Source of the DNA: Pedobacter sp.
GTDB taxonomy: Bacteria > Bacteroidota > Bacteroidia > Sphingobacteriales > Sphingobacteriaceae
Length of the DNA: 8,857 nucleotides
Assembly: GCA_004295885.1 (NCBI GenBank)
Contig: SEDG01000102.1
Span: 1-8,857, forward strand
Direction: 5' to 3'
The position numbers and the translations under genes were made by a program. This document shows, piece by piece, positions 1 to 6,325 of the stretch. Positions within the stretch are counted from its first letter, which is position 1; the number at the start of each line of letters is the position of its first letter. The notes under the pieces are model-generated. The model did no database searches and was not told the origin of the DNA. It was given only the letters and a program-made list of their open reading frames with translations.

Positions 1-326
1 ATTTGATTATTCGCATCAACTATGTTTAAGCTAGTAACAGGTCTCCTCGGATTTTCAACCAAAATCTTTGCTTCAGGTTTTGCTTCAGGGTCTCTAAGCG
101 TCCCTCCTACATTGTCTTGAAACATCCTGAAAATGTTTTCTCCATAAAAATCTAAAATCCTTTTTTGGTTATCTGACAGCAAGAGTTCAATAGAGGTTTC
201 ATTGATTTTCTTAGCACTAATTACTTTTGTGTTTTGTGCAAATAAAGGCATGGCCGATATAAAAAGAGCAAAAACAAGTAAAGTAGATTTTTTATTGAGG
301 TATTTGGGAAGAGAAAACATTTTCAT
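1..326 (-). CDS. Probable GH31 family glycosidase, N-terminal part (partial, runs off left edge)
   Basis: Only the first 108 codons are present; the gene continues past position 1. The start is ATG at 326 (ATG at 320 is an in-frame alternative), 15 bases after the stop of the preceding DUF2264 gene, behind an A-rich stretch. Residues 1-31 are a clear Sec signal peptide: KYLNKK, then a hydrophobic stretch, then PLFAQ with likely cleavage near A30. The following ~75 residues contain FRMFQDNVGGTLRDPEAKPE and ILVENPRRPV. From memory this pattern is typical of the N-terminal galactose-mutarotase-like domain (DUF4968 type) of Bacteroidota GH31 alpha-glycosidases (alpha-xylosidase/alpha-glucosidase group). 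The catalytic barrel lies outside the window, so substrate cannot be read. It probably works in the periplasm or outer membrane on side chains of the glycan that the upstream GH105 gene attacks. The family call rests on the N-terminal domain only. Confidence 0.6.
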   Translation of the reverse strand, partial: MKMFSLPKYLNKKSTLLVFALFISAMPLFAQNTKVISAKKINETSIELLLSDNQKRILDFYGENIFRMFQDNVGGTLRDPEAKPEAKILVENPRRPVTSLNIVDANNQ

Positions 327-341
327 CTTTTATTTTATGTT

Positions 342-1294
342 TTAATATTCTACGTGATAATCTTTTTTAAATGCTTGTCCGCTCCAAGCCTTTTTTGCGG
401 TCCAATCTGCTGCATCTGCTGTCCAAAATGCATTATTTGCTGGCAAACCTAAAGGTAAAAAACCTAAAGTAGCCATATACAAACTCCCTGTAGAAGTATA
501 GCCATCGGCGATTTCTGGCTGCGAGCCACAGAAGCCTAAAACTAGCCAACCATTTGCATCAAAGTTGTTGCATTGGTCAAACATGCGATGCATAACCGCA
601 GTTACCCCACAACGCACTTGAGCTGGACTAATTTGAGATGGCAATTTTTCCATTAAAGCAACTTGTCCTAATGCTTGAAAAGCTGCTGTACGATAAGTAA
701 CAGACCTTCCCATCGGTGTATAACTACCTTCTGGACTAATCATTCGCTCAGAAAATTCTGAGTAACGAACCATCCGTTTTACGGCGGTATCATACATTTC
801 AGCACTTATCCTCTTTTTATCAGACAGTACCTTGAAAAAATCGACCAACATGGGGTGAATTACATAAGAGTTATAATAATCCATACTAAAACTTGGTCCA
901 TCGCTATACCAACCATCTCCTTGATACCATTCTAAAATTTTTCTTTTCGCAAACTCCAAGCGCACTGGGTCAGCTTGTTCGCCTATGCTCAATAAAAAAG
1001 CTTCATTGATTCCTGCAAATAACAACCAATTGTTATACGCTCCTGTCCGAGTACGCAAAGCTTTAAATTCTTCGGCAATTCGTTTTTTAGTTACTGCATC
1101 TAGAGGCTCCCATAATGCTTTTGGCGCTCTCAAGAAAGCTTGCGCCATATAGGCCGCATCAACAATAGGTTGGCTCTCGGTTCTAAAATTCCAGTAACCA
1201 CTGCATTTTGTTTTCCCTTTTTTTGAGCTTGAGCTTGGATACAAACAATCGAAAAGACTATCGCCAAGCTTAGATGTTTAATCTTATTTATCAC
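342..1294 (-). pseudogene. DUF2264 secreted glycan-degrading protein, internally deleted and frame-broken
   Basis: The body (stop at 342, open up to about 1244) is a good DUF2264 domain. It has QPIVDAAYMAQAFLRAP, AYNNWLLFAGINEAFLLS, WYQGDGWYSDGPSF followed by DYYNSYVIHPM, ERMISPEGSYTPMGRS, LGFLPLGLPA and WTAKKAWSG. DUF2264 proteins are predicted alpha/alpha-barrel polysaccharide enzymes in PULs; I recall links to beta-glucuronidases (GH154), not verified here. A normal member has a signal peptide, then about 90-100 residues (often beginning with a YW motif), then the QP[IL]VDAA block. Here a signal peptide (INKIKHLSLAIVFSIVCIQA) starts at GTG 1294, only one base after the GH105 stop, but sits in another frame, and the ~100 residues are absent. 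An out-of-frame internal deletion explains both. The in-body ATG at 1244 would give a 300-residue protein without export signal. A -1 shift at the A-run 1217-1223 would restore a 317-residue product. Assembly error is possible. Confidence 0.8.
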
Positions 1295-1295
1295 T

Positions 1296-2660
1296 TTATT
1301 TGGTGCTAATTTCAAAGTATCTGTTCGTTCCGGCAGAAAGGTCAACGTTGTATTGTAGGAATTGTGGCGTTTTACCTTTAAAAATAATAGTTGAAGGAAT
1401 TATGGCATTTGTGACAGCATCAGTTACGACAACCTTGTTCGGGTCAGCTTTTTTGACTTTCTTTTTTATGTCCGACCAATTTACCTCAACGAGTTGCTTT
1501 TTTTGAGTTGCTGTTTCATTGTAGACTTCCTTGATAAATACATTATTTTTTTGAAATAGATATAAAGGAAGCATCTCGCTACCTGCTAATAGGAAAGCGC
1601 CAACACCATAAACATCAGTATCATCATAACCAACTTTATCTGGTGCGGCACCTTGTGCTTGTACAAAACCTAATTTCCCATCTGGGTGTACAGAGGTCAC
1701 TAATGCCGACCAAGCGTTATTAACTACAGGTTGATATTTTTTAACTGGCAATAAACCATTATTAATACCCCAAGCCATTGCATAACAGATAAATCCTGTT
1801 CCGCTTGTTTCTTTTGAAGGATAACTTGCAGGGTCTAACAAACTTGCATGCCAGCTACCATCTGGTTGTTGTAAAGTTGCCAGTTTGTTAGACATATCTT
1901 TAAATAAACCTTCTAGTTTTTTACGTTCTGGATGATTTTTCGGCATCACAGAAAGTACCCTTACCAAACCTCCTATTACCCATCCGTTACCTCTGCCCCA
2001 AAATACTTTGGTCCCATTTTTTTCCTTCTTATTGAAATAACGGCTATCTCTATAATAAAGCTTTTCATCTTTATCATAAAGGTATTCGGTTGTTTTCATC
2101 CACAGTTGCGCAGATTTATCTAAGTATTTTGCATCGCCTGTTGCATCAGTTAAATAGCCCAGTGCTGGCGGCCCCATGAACAAAGCATCGCACCAAGCCC
2201 ATTCTCTCAGGTGGATATTTTTCTTCCATTCTAAACTTTCGGTATGTGGCAAGGTGGCAATTGTATCAGCCAATGCTTTAAAATCGGCAATGTATTTTGG
2301 GTCTTTGTAAATTTTGTATAATTGAGAATAGAGCTGCCCCACACAATAATCATCAGCAAAATAACGGTACTTTCCAACTTGCCATTTATTGTCTTCTCCA
2401 ACTTGAATCAATTTACGGTAATAGGTTTCATCATTCGCTAAGTTTGCCCAAGCAACCATACCCGTATACATGGCTCCACTTGTCCAGTCTTTTTTAGGGT
2501 TTTTCCAGCCAACAGTTTCTAGCGTTTTCCATTGCCAATCGGCTACTTTTTTCATTTGAAAGAAAACAGAATCGCTTGTTAAGGCGCCAGATTGACTTTG
2601 AGCAACCCCAGCGCTTAGAAAAAAGAGAATTAAAAAGTATAAGAATATTCGTTTGGTCAT
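1296..2660 (-). CDS. GH105 (YteR/YesR-like) unsaturated uronyl hydrolase, secreted
   Basis: This 454-residue protein has an N-terminal signal peptide (MTKRIFLYFLILFFLSAGVAQS, cleavage around residues 20-23). It carries the hallmarks of glycoside hydrolase family 105, an (alpha/alpha)6 barrel that removes the 4,5-unsaturated uronic acid left by polysaccharide lyases, by hydration of the double bond. Visible motifs are YFADDY (D103/D104), LREWAWCDALFMGPP with D158 as the likely catalytic aspartate by analogy to YteR D143, FWGRGNGWV (221-228), and KETSGTGFICYAMAWGINNG (283-302). The barrel ends near residue 372. The last ~80 residues (374-454, containing QLVEVNW and a short beta-rich stretch) are an extension beyond the usual ~370 residues, reminiscent of DUF4861-type N-termini; that is a guess. 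It is the first gene of the leftward operon, followed after one base by the DUF2264 gene and then GH31. Likely substrates are rhamnogalacturonan or glucuronate-bearing arabinogalactan fragments in the periplasm. Confidence 0.88.
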   Translation of the reverse strand: MTKRIFLYFLILFFLSAGVAQSQSGALTSDSVFFQMKKVADWQWKTLETVGWKNPKKDWTSGAMYTGMVAWANLANDETYYRKLIQVGEDNKWQVGKYRYFADDYCVGQLYSQLYKIYKDPKYIADFKALADTIATLPHTESLEWKKNIHLREWAWCDALFMGPPALGYLTDATGDAKYLDKSAQLWMKTTEYLYDKDEKLYYRDSRYFNKKEKNGTKVFWGRGNGWVIGGLVRVLSVMPKNHPERKKLEGLFKDMSNKLATLQQPDGSWHASLLDPASYPSKETSGTGFICYAMAWGINNGLLPVKKYQPVVNNAWSALVTSVHPDGKLGFVQAQGAAPDKVGYDDTDVYGVGAFLLAGSEMLPLYLFQKNNVFIKEVYNETATQKKQLVEVNWSDIKKKVKKADPNKVVVTDAVTNAIIPSTIIFKGKTPQFLQYNVDLSAGTNRYFEISTK

Positions 2661-2733
2661 TGGTTTATTTGGTTGTGTGTTAATTAATTATTACCAAATT
2701 AAACATCTAAATCCTTATTTCTATAGCAAAGCA

Positions 2734-2752
2734 CAACACAAACGTTTGATTT
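2734..2752 (-). promoter_or_regulatory. Operator-like palindromic element, copy 1 (GH105 side)
   Basis: Read on the minus strand this is AAATCAAACGTTTGTGTTG. It is an exact inverted copy of 2876-2894. Its core CAAACGTTTG (2739-2748) is a perfect 10-bp palindrome with central CG, the form bound by LacI-family dimers; E. coli PurR sites share this core. The core centre lies about 83 bases upstream of the GH105 start codon, a plausible position for transcriptional control of the glycan operon. No LacI-type gene is in the window, so the regulator is unknown. Confidence 0.55.
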
Positions 2753-2875
2753 TTTTTAGCTGTTCGATTGCACAATCATAATGAATTTGAATTAGCGCTT
2801 GTTACAACACATAATTTGTTGTTCTTTAAGGCTAACCGTCTAACCTTCTTGTGACATGATAAAGAATATACCGAT

Positions 2876-2894
2876 AAATCAAACGTTTGTGTTG
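2876..2894 (+). promoter_or_regulatory. Operator-like palindromic element, copy 2 (kinase side)
   Basis: AAATCAAACGTTTGTGTTG on the plus strand, identical over 19 bases to the minus-strand reading of 2734-2752. The perfect palindrome CAAACGTTTG is at 2880-2889. Core centres of the two copies are 141 bases apart, so a tetrameric regulator could loop the DNA between them, or each copy could serve one of the two divergent promoters. The core centre is about 165 bases upstream of the kinase ATG at 3050. Confidence 0.55.
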
Positions 2895-3049
2895 ACATAA
2901 ATCACATCGTAATTTATTTATCAAACAATTACCCACTTATTATGTTAACTTTATATAATACCACGGAAAATTAACCTCACCCACCCTTCCTTGTTGTTGC
3001 GCTAGAATATCAGCGTTTAATTCTTACCAACCGTTTGCAAGTTAAAAAA

Positions 3050-4231
3050 ATGAAAAAACACACTTCAGATGGGCTGGAAACCACATATATGTTTAATCCA
3101 AAAAATTTAGAGCAAGAAAATCAAACTGCAGAACTCCTCATTGCCAAAAAAGAGATTGCCTTACAAAATGAAGATAAGGAAAATCATGCAGCAGAATTAA
3201 TCATCGCCAACAAAGAATTGCTCTTTCAAATTCAAGAAAAAGAAAACCGAGCCGCAGAATTAGTCGTTGCCAATAAAGAACTTGCCTTCCAAATCGAAGA
3301 GAAAGAAAATAGAGCGGCAGAACTGGTTATCGCCAATAAAGAGCTTGCTTTTCAGAATGAAGAAAAGGAAAAAAGGGCTGCCGAACTCATTATTGCGAAT
3401 AAGGAACTGGCCTTTCAGAACAAGGAAAAAGAAAAAAGAGCCGAAGAATTAATCACCGCAAATAGGGAACTTAAAAATGCAGAGGAAGATATTCGCATTT
3501 TAAATGAAGAACTAGAACAAAAGGTTATAGAGAGGACTGCACAATTAGAATTGGCCAATAAAGAATTAGGTTCTTTTTCTTATTCGGTATCACATGACCT
3601 CAGAGCACCAATTAGGGCTATCAACGGTTATTCGAAAATACTTTTAGAAGACTATTTAGAAAAACTAGATGCCGATGGAGAAAAGGCTCTTCAATCCATC
3701 ATTTATAATTCTAAAAAGATGGGCTTGCTCATTGATGATTTGTTGGCATTCTCGAAGCTAGGTAGAAAACCTGTAACTGTTGCAGAAATTGACATGAATG
3801 CTTTGGTTCAACTGATTAAGGAAGAATTGATTTTTGATGAAGATGAACAGATACCGCAATTTGATTTAGAAGTGTTGCTAAATGCCAATGGCGATAAGTC
3901 ATTAATTAGACAAGTCTGGATTAACCTCATCTCTAATGCCATCAAATATTCTAGCAATAAAATAAATACACACATAGAAATTGGCTCCTATCGGGAAGAA
4001 AACACGGTCGTCTATTTTGTTAAGGACAATGGCGCTGGTTTCGATATGGAATATTACGATAAGCTTTTCGGGGTTTTCCAACGCCTCCATTCTCAAGAAG
4101 AATTTGAGGGAACAGGCATCGGATTGGCCATCGTACAAAAGATTGTGCACAGACATAACGGAAACGTTTGGGCAGAATCAGAATTAGAAAAAGGCAGCTG
4201 CTTTTATTTCAGCTTGCCAGCAACAAATTAA
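3050..4231 (+). CDS. Soluble histidine kinase with six 21-residue coiled-coil repeats
   Basis: This 393-residue sensor kinase has no signal peptide or membrane segment, so it is cytosolic. The start is ATG at 3050, behind an A-rich stretch; the TTG at 3035 is in frame but less likely. Residues 23-148 are six back-to-back 21-residue units (consensus ENRAAELVIANKELAFQNEEK), predicted to form a long coiled coil. They run into an S-helix-like linker (LNEELEQKVIERTAQLE, 151-167). HisKA follows with the H-box SYSVSHDLRAPIRAI and phospho-acceptor H182, a type common in phytochrome-like kinases. The ATPase domain has N-box WINLISNAIKYS, G1 VKDNGAGFD, F-box LFGVFQRLHS and G2 EGTGIGLAIVQKI, so it looks catalytically complete. 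No PAS, GAF or other ligand-binding domain is present; the repeats may sense through a partner or set oligomer state. The response regulator begins 4 bases after the stop, making the two a likely cognate pair. Confidence 0.9.
   Translation: MKKHTSDGLETTYMFNPKNLEQENQTAELLIAKKEIALQNEDKENHAAELIIANKELLFQIQEKENRAAELVVANKELAFQIEEKENRAAELVIANKELAFQNEEKEKRAAELIIANKELAFQNKEKEKRAEELITANRELKNAEEDIRILNEELEQKVIERTAQLELANKELGSFSYSVSHDLRAPIRAINGYSKILLEDYLEKLDADGEKALQSIIYNSKKMGLLIDDLLAFSKLGRKPVTVAEIDMNALVQLIKEELIFDEDEQIPQFDLEVLLNANGDKSLIRQVWINLISNAIKYSSNKINTHIEIGSYREENTVVYFVKDNGAGFDMEYYDKLFGVFQRLHSQEEFEGTGIGLAIVQKIVHRHNGNVWAESELEKGSCFYFSLPATN
3116..3493 (+). repeat. Six in-frame 63-bp tandem repeats coding for 21-residue units
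   Basis: Six consecutive 63-bp units (starts 3116, 3179, 3242, 3305, 3368, 3431) code for residues 23-148 of the kinase. The protein units are very alike in the middle copies ([AE]AEL[IV][IV]ANKELAFQ), and the first and last are most diverged. At DNA level the copies differ mainly at third codon positions. For example, the AAEL codons are spelled differently in units 3, 4 and 5. The array is therefore not a recent slippage product. The period of exactly three heptads keeps the coiled-coil register. Confidence 0.9.
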
Positions 4232-4235
4232 AATT

Positions 4236-4679
4236 ATGGAATACGAAAATATAGAAATACTATTTGTAGAAGACAGCGTAGATGATGCTGCATTAACGAT
4301 AAGGGCATTGAACAAAAGCGGTTTTACACACAAATTGCTACACGTTAAAGATGGAGCTGAAGCATTGGATTTTTTGTATTGCAGAGGAGTTTTTTCATCA
4401 AGAAACCCTAATCAATTTCCAACCCTGATTTTATTAGATTTAAAAATGCCAAAAGTATCTGGCATACAAGTTTTAGAGCAAGTTAAGGCTGACAAAAGAA
4501 TGAAATCTATTCCAGTGGTGATGTTAACTTCCTCTAATGAGGGACCGGATATAGAAAGATGTTTCGAATTGGGTGCTAATAGCTACATCGTAAAACCTGT
4601 AGAAAGCGATAACTTCTCAAAAGCCATCAAAGAAATTGGTTTATACTGGATGATTTTAAGTCAACCACCACATTTGTAA
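4236..4679 (+). CDS. Single-domain response regulator (Rcp1-like REC)
   Basis: This 147-residue protein is a receiver domain and nothing else. It has the acidic pair E12/D13 (LFVEDS) and phospho-acceptor D68 in LILLDLKMPKVSG. The switch residue is T98 in VVMLTSSNE and the conserved lysine is K120 in YIVKP. The insert between helix 1 and beta 3 (FLYCRGVFSSRNPNQFPTL) is typical of the Rcp1/CheY-like group that partners phytochrome-type kinases. It starts 4 bases after the upstream kinase stop and ends 9 bases before the hybrid kinase, so all three genes are probably one transcript. With no output domain, it probably works by protein interaction, either as a phosphate shuttle between the kinases or by binding another target. 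All key residues are intact. Confidence 0.92.
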   Translation: MEYENIEILFVEDSVDDAALTIRALNKSGFTHKLLHVKDGAEALDFLYCRGVFSSRNPNQFPTLILLDLKMPKVSGIQVLEQVKADKRMKSIPVVMLTSSNEGPDIERCFELGANSYIVKPVESDNFSKAIKEIGLYWMILSQPPHL

Positions 4680-4688
4680 GTAGATACA

Positions 4689-6230
4689 ATGGTAGAAAAC
4701 CTAAAAATTCTGATAGTTGAAGACAATGAAAGCGATGCTGATTTGCTTTTGCGTGAATTGAAGAAATCTAATTTAGACTTCAAGACGGTAAACGTTCAGA
4801 CTCGTAAAGACTTCGAATCAGCATTAATCGCTTTTGAGCCAGATTTAATATTGTCTGATTATGCGCTTCCCTCATTTGATGCGGTAACTGCATTTGGAAT
4901 TGCACAAGAAAATCACGCTCACGTCCCTTTCATCATTGTTTCTGGATTTATAGGCGAAGAAAATGCGGTAGAATTGATTAAAAACGGAGTTACAGATTAC
5001 GTTTCGAAAGAAAGGCTTTACACCTTAACCACTAAAATAAAAAGGGCACTCGATGATGCTAAAATCAGGAAAGAGAAAACCATCACCGATAAAAAACTAA
5101 TCTTCCAATCAGCAGAATTAAAAACGTTAAACCAACAACTTGAAAATAGGGTAATCAAACGCACCAAAGCTTTAGCTGAAAGTGAGAATCGTTTCAGAAA
5201 TATGATGGAAACTATCCCTCAAATTTCTTGGACCAACACTGTTGATGGTGAGGTGGTTTATTACAATCAACGATGGTATGATTATACGGGCCTAACCGAA
5301 GTAGAAACCAAAAATTTAGGCTTTGATGCAGCCATTCATCCCGATGATATAAAAATTAGCGGAGAAAAATATTATGCCATTATAAAAGGAAGTTTAGGTG
5401 GAGAATTTCAAGTTAGAGGAAAAAGAGCGGATGGAGATTACCGTTGGCACTTAATTAGATTAATGCCCATTTTAAATCAAGAAAATAAAATTGAGCTTTG
5501 GGTAGGAACAGCTACAGACATACAAGAATTACGAGTTTTACAACAGCAAAAAGACGATTTTATTAATATTGCTAGTCACGAATTAAAAACACCAATGACA
5601 ACCTTAAAAGGTTCTTTACAGTTATTGGATAGACTTAAAGACAATTTGCAATCGCCAATGTTGCCCAAATTGATATTACAGGCTAACAAAAGTATGGATA
5701 AGGTGAATGCCTTAATCAACGAATTGCTAAATTCTAGCATGGCAAACGAGGGGCAACTTCATATTAAGGTTAAAAAGTTTCGCATAGCGGAAATGACAGA
5801 CCAATGTTGTTTAGACATACGTTCTGACGGCAAATACATCATTACCACCGAAGGAGACTTAGAACTAGAAATAGACGCTGATGCCTTGAGAATTGAGCAA
5901 ATCATTAATAATTTTGTGAATAATGCCATCAAGTACGCACCAGAATCGAGGGACATCAAAATCTTAATCGAAAAGACGGACCAATCGGCAAAAATATCTG
6001 TTATAGATAATGGCATTGGAATTCCTCAAGAAAAACTACAGCATCTTTTCGACCGTTATTACAGAGTAAATAGTAGCGAAAGCCAATATAATGGCTTGGG
6101 ATTGGGGCTTTACATTTGTTCAGAAATCATTAAAAAACACAATGGTACAATTGGTGTAGATAGCGAAATAGGAAAAGGAACATCTTTTTGGTTTACTCTG
6201 CCAATTGTGAACGCTACTTCCGTTAATTAG
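4689..6230 (+). CDS. REC-PAS-HisKA-HATPase hybrid histidine kinase
   Basis: This 513-residue soluble protein has four domains. The N-terminal REC (about 3-122) has ILIVEDNESD (E11/D12), phospho-acceptor D57 in LILSDYALPSFD, S85 in IIVSG and K107 in YVSK. A helical linker (134-166) follows, then a PAS/PAC domain (about 167-285) with ISWTNTVDGEVVYYN, DYTGLTE, HPDD and RADGDYRWHLIRL. HisKA has H297 in DDFINIASHELKTPMTTL. The ATPase has N-box QIINNFVNNAIKYAP, G1 VIDNGIGIP, F-box HLFDRYYRV and G2 YNGLGLGLYICSEII. Placing REC before PAS suggests that phosphorylation by another kinase, perhaps the gene at 3050, modulates this kinase. The PAS has no obvious haem or flavin signature, so its ligand is unknown. 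No membrane segments are seen. It is last in the three-gene operon; the next gene begins 95 bases later behind its own promoter-like box. Confidence 0.92.
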   Translation: MVENLKILIVEDNESDADLLLRELKKSNLDFKTVNVQTRKDFESALIAFEPDLILSDYALPSFDAVTAFGIAQENHAHVPFIIVSGFIGEENAVELIKNGVTDYVSKERLYTLTTKIKRALDDAKIRKEKTITDKKLIFQSAELKTLNQQLENRVIKRTKALAESENRFRNMMETIPQISWTNTVDGEVVYYNQRWYDYTGLTEVETKNLGFDAAIHPDDIKISGEKYYAIIKGSLGGEFQVRGKRADGDYRWHLIRLMPILNQENKIELWVGTATDIQELRVLQQQKDDFINIASHELKTPMTTLKGSLQLLDRLKDNLQSPMLPKLILQANKSMDKVNALINELLNSSMANEGQLHIKVKKFRIAEMTDQCCLDIRSDGKYIITTEGDLELEIDADALRIEQIINNFVNNAIKYAPESRDIKILIEKTDQSAKISVIDNGIGIPQEKLQHLFDRYYRVNSSESQYNGLGLGLYICSEIIKKHNGTIGVDSEIGKGTSFWFTLPIVNATSVN

Positions 6231-6274
6231 TCGGCATTTCTTGTCACCAACTAACATCAAATATGCTTTAAGAT

Positions 6275-6293
6275 AACCATCCATTTTATGGTT
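6275..6293 (+). promoter_or_regulatory. Small dyad upstream of the Crp/Fnr gene
   Basis: AACCAT (6275-6280) and ATGGTT (6288-6293) form a 6-bp inverted repeat with a 7-base spacer, just upstream of the -7 box at 6302. It could be an operator for the Crp/Fnr gene or a weak end-of-operon hairpin for the kinase genes. It does not match the FNR box TTGAT-N4-ATCAA. Confidence 0.3.
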
Positions 6294-6301
6294 TTAAATT
6301 C

Positions 6302-6309
6302 TATTTTTG
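6302..6309 (+). promoter_or_regulatory. Bacteroidota -7 promoter box for the Crp/Fnr-mobA pair
   Basis: TATTTTTG is an exact match to the Bacteroidota sigma-factor -7 consensus TAnnTTTG. It lies 16 bases before the ATG at 6326, implying a short leader. No clear -33 TTTG is seen 19-21 bases upstream, where the dyad at 6275-6293 lies. A promoter here would separate the regulator and mobA from the kinase operon. Confidence 0.45.
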
Positions 6310-6325
6310 TTAAATAGCCTAAACC

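Larger units (their letters stand above)
2661..3034. other. Divergent intergenic region with paired operator-like repeats
   Basis: This gene-free stretch of about 390 bases up to the ATG at 3050 separates the leftward glycan operon from the rightward kinase operon. It must hold promoters in both directions. I see no convincing small ORF or RNA gene. It contains the two 19-bp inverted copies listed separately, an imperfect dyad GATTG-CA-CAATC at 2766-2777 and a weak dyad ACAACA/TGTTGT at 2804-2822. For the plus strand the nearest match to the Bacteroidota -7 box TAnnTTTG is TAACTTTA at 2946-2953 (7 of 8), with no good -33 TTTG, so promoter placement is uncertain. Confidence 0.5.

Noticed and set aside
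1130..1345. Stand-alone 71-codon minus-strand ORF starting at ATG 1345
   Set aside because: Its first 17 codons overlap the end of GH105 in another frame. Only the part from GTG 1294 looks like protein (a signal peptide), and this belongs to the broken DUF2264 gene.
2892..2920. E. coli-like promoter TTGACA with TATTTA 17 bases later
   Set aside because: The main Bacteroidota sigma factor uses TAnnTTTG/TTTG rather than TTGACA/TATAAT. The -10 match is poor and the TTG overlaps the operator-like repeat.
3035..3049. TTG at 3035 as start of the first kinase
   Set aside because: It adds only five residues before an ordinary ATG at 3050, which has an A-rich leader. Nothing favours the TTG.
3116..3493. 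CRISPR array or satellite DNA
   Set aside because: The 63-bp units are contiguous, in frame, without spacers, and vary mostly at third codon positions. They are coding repeats.
3902..4156. Minus-strand ORF opposite the first kinase ATPase domain
   Set aside because: It is a shadow of the conserved HATPase coding sequence with no independent support.
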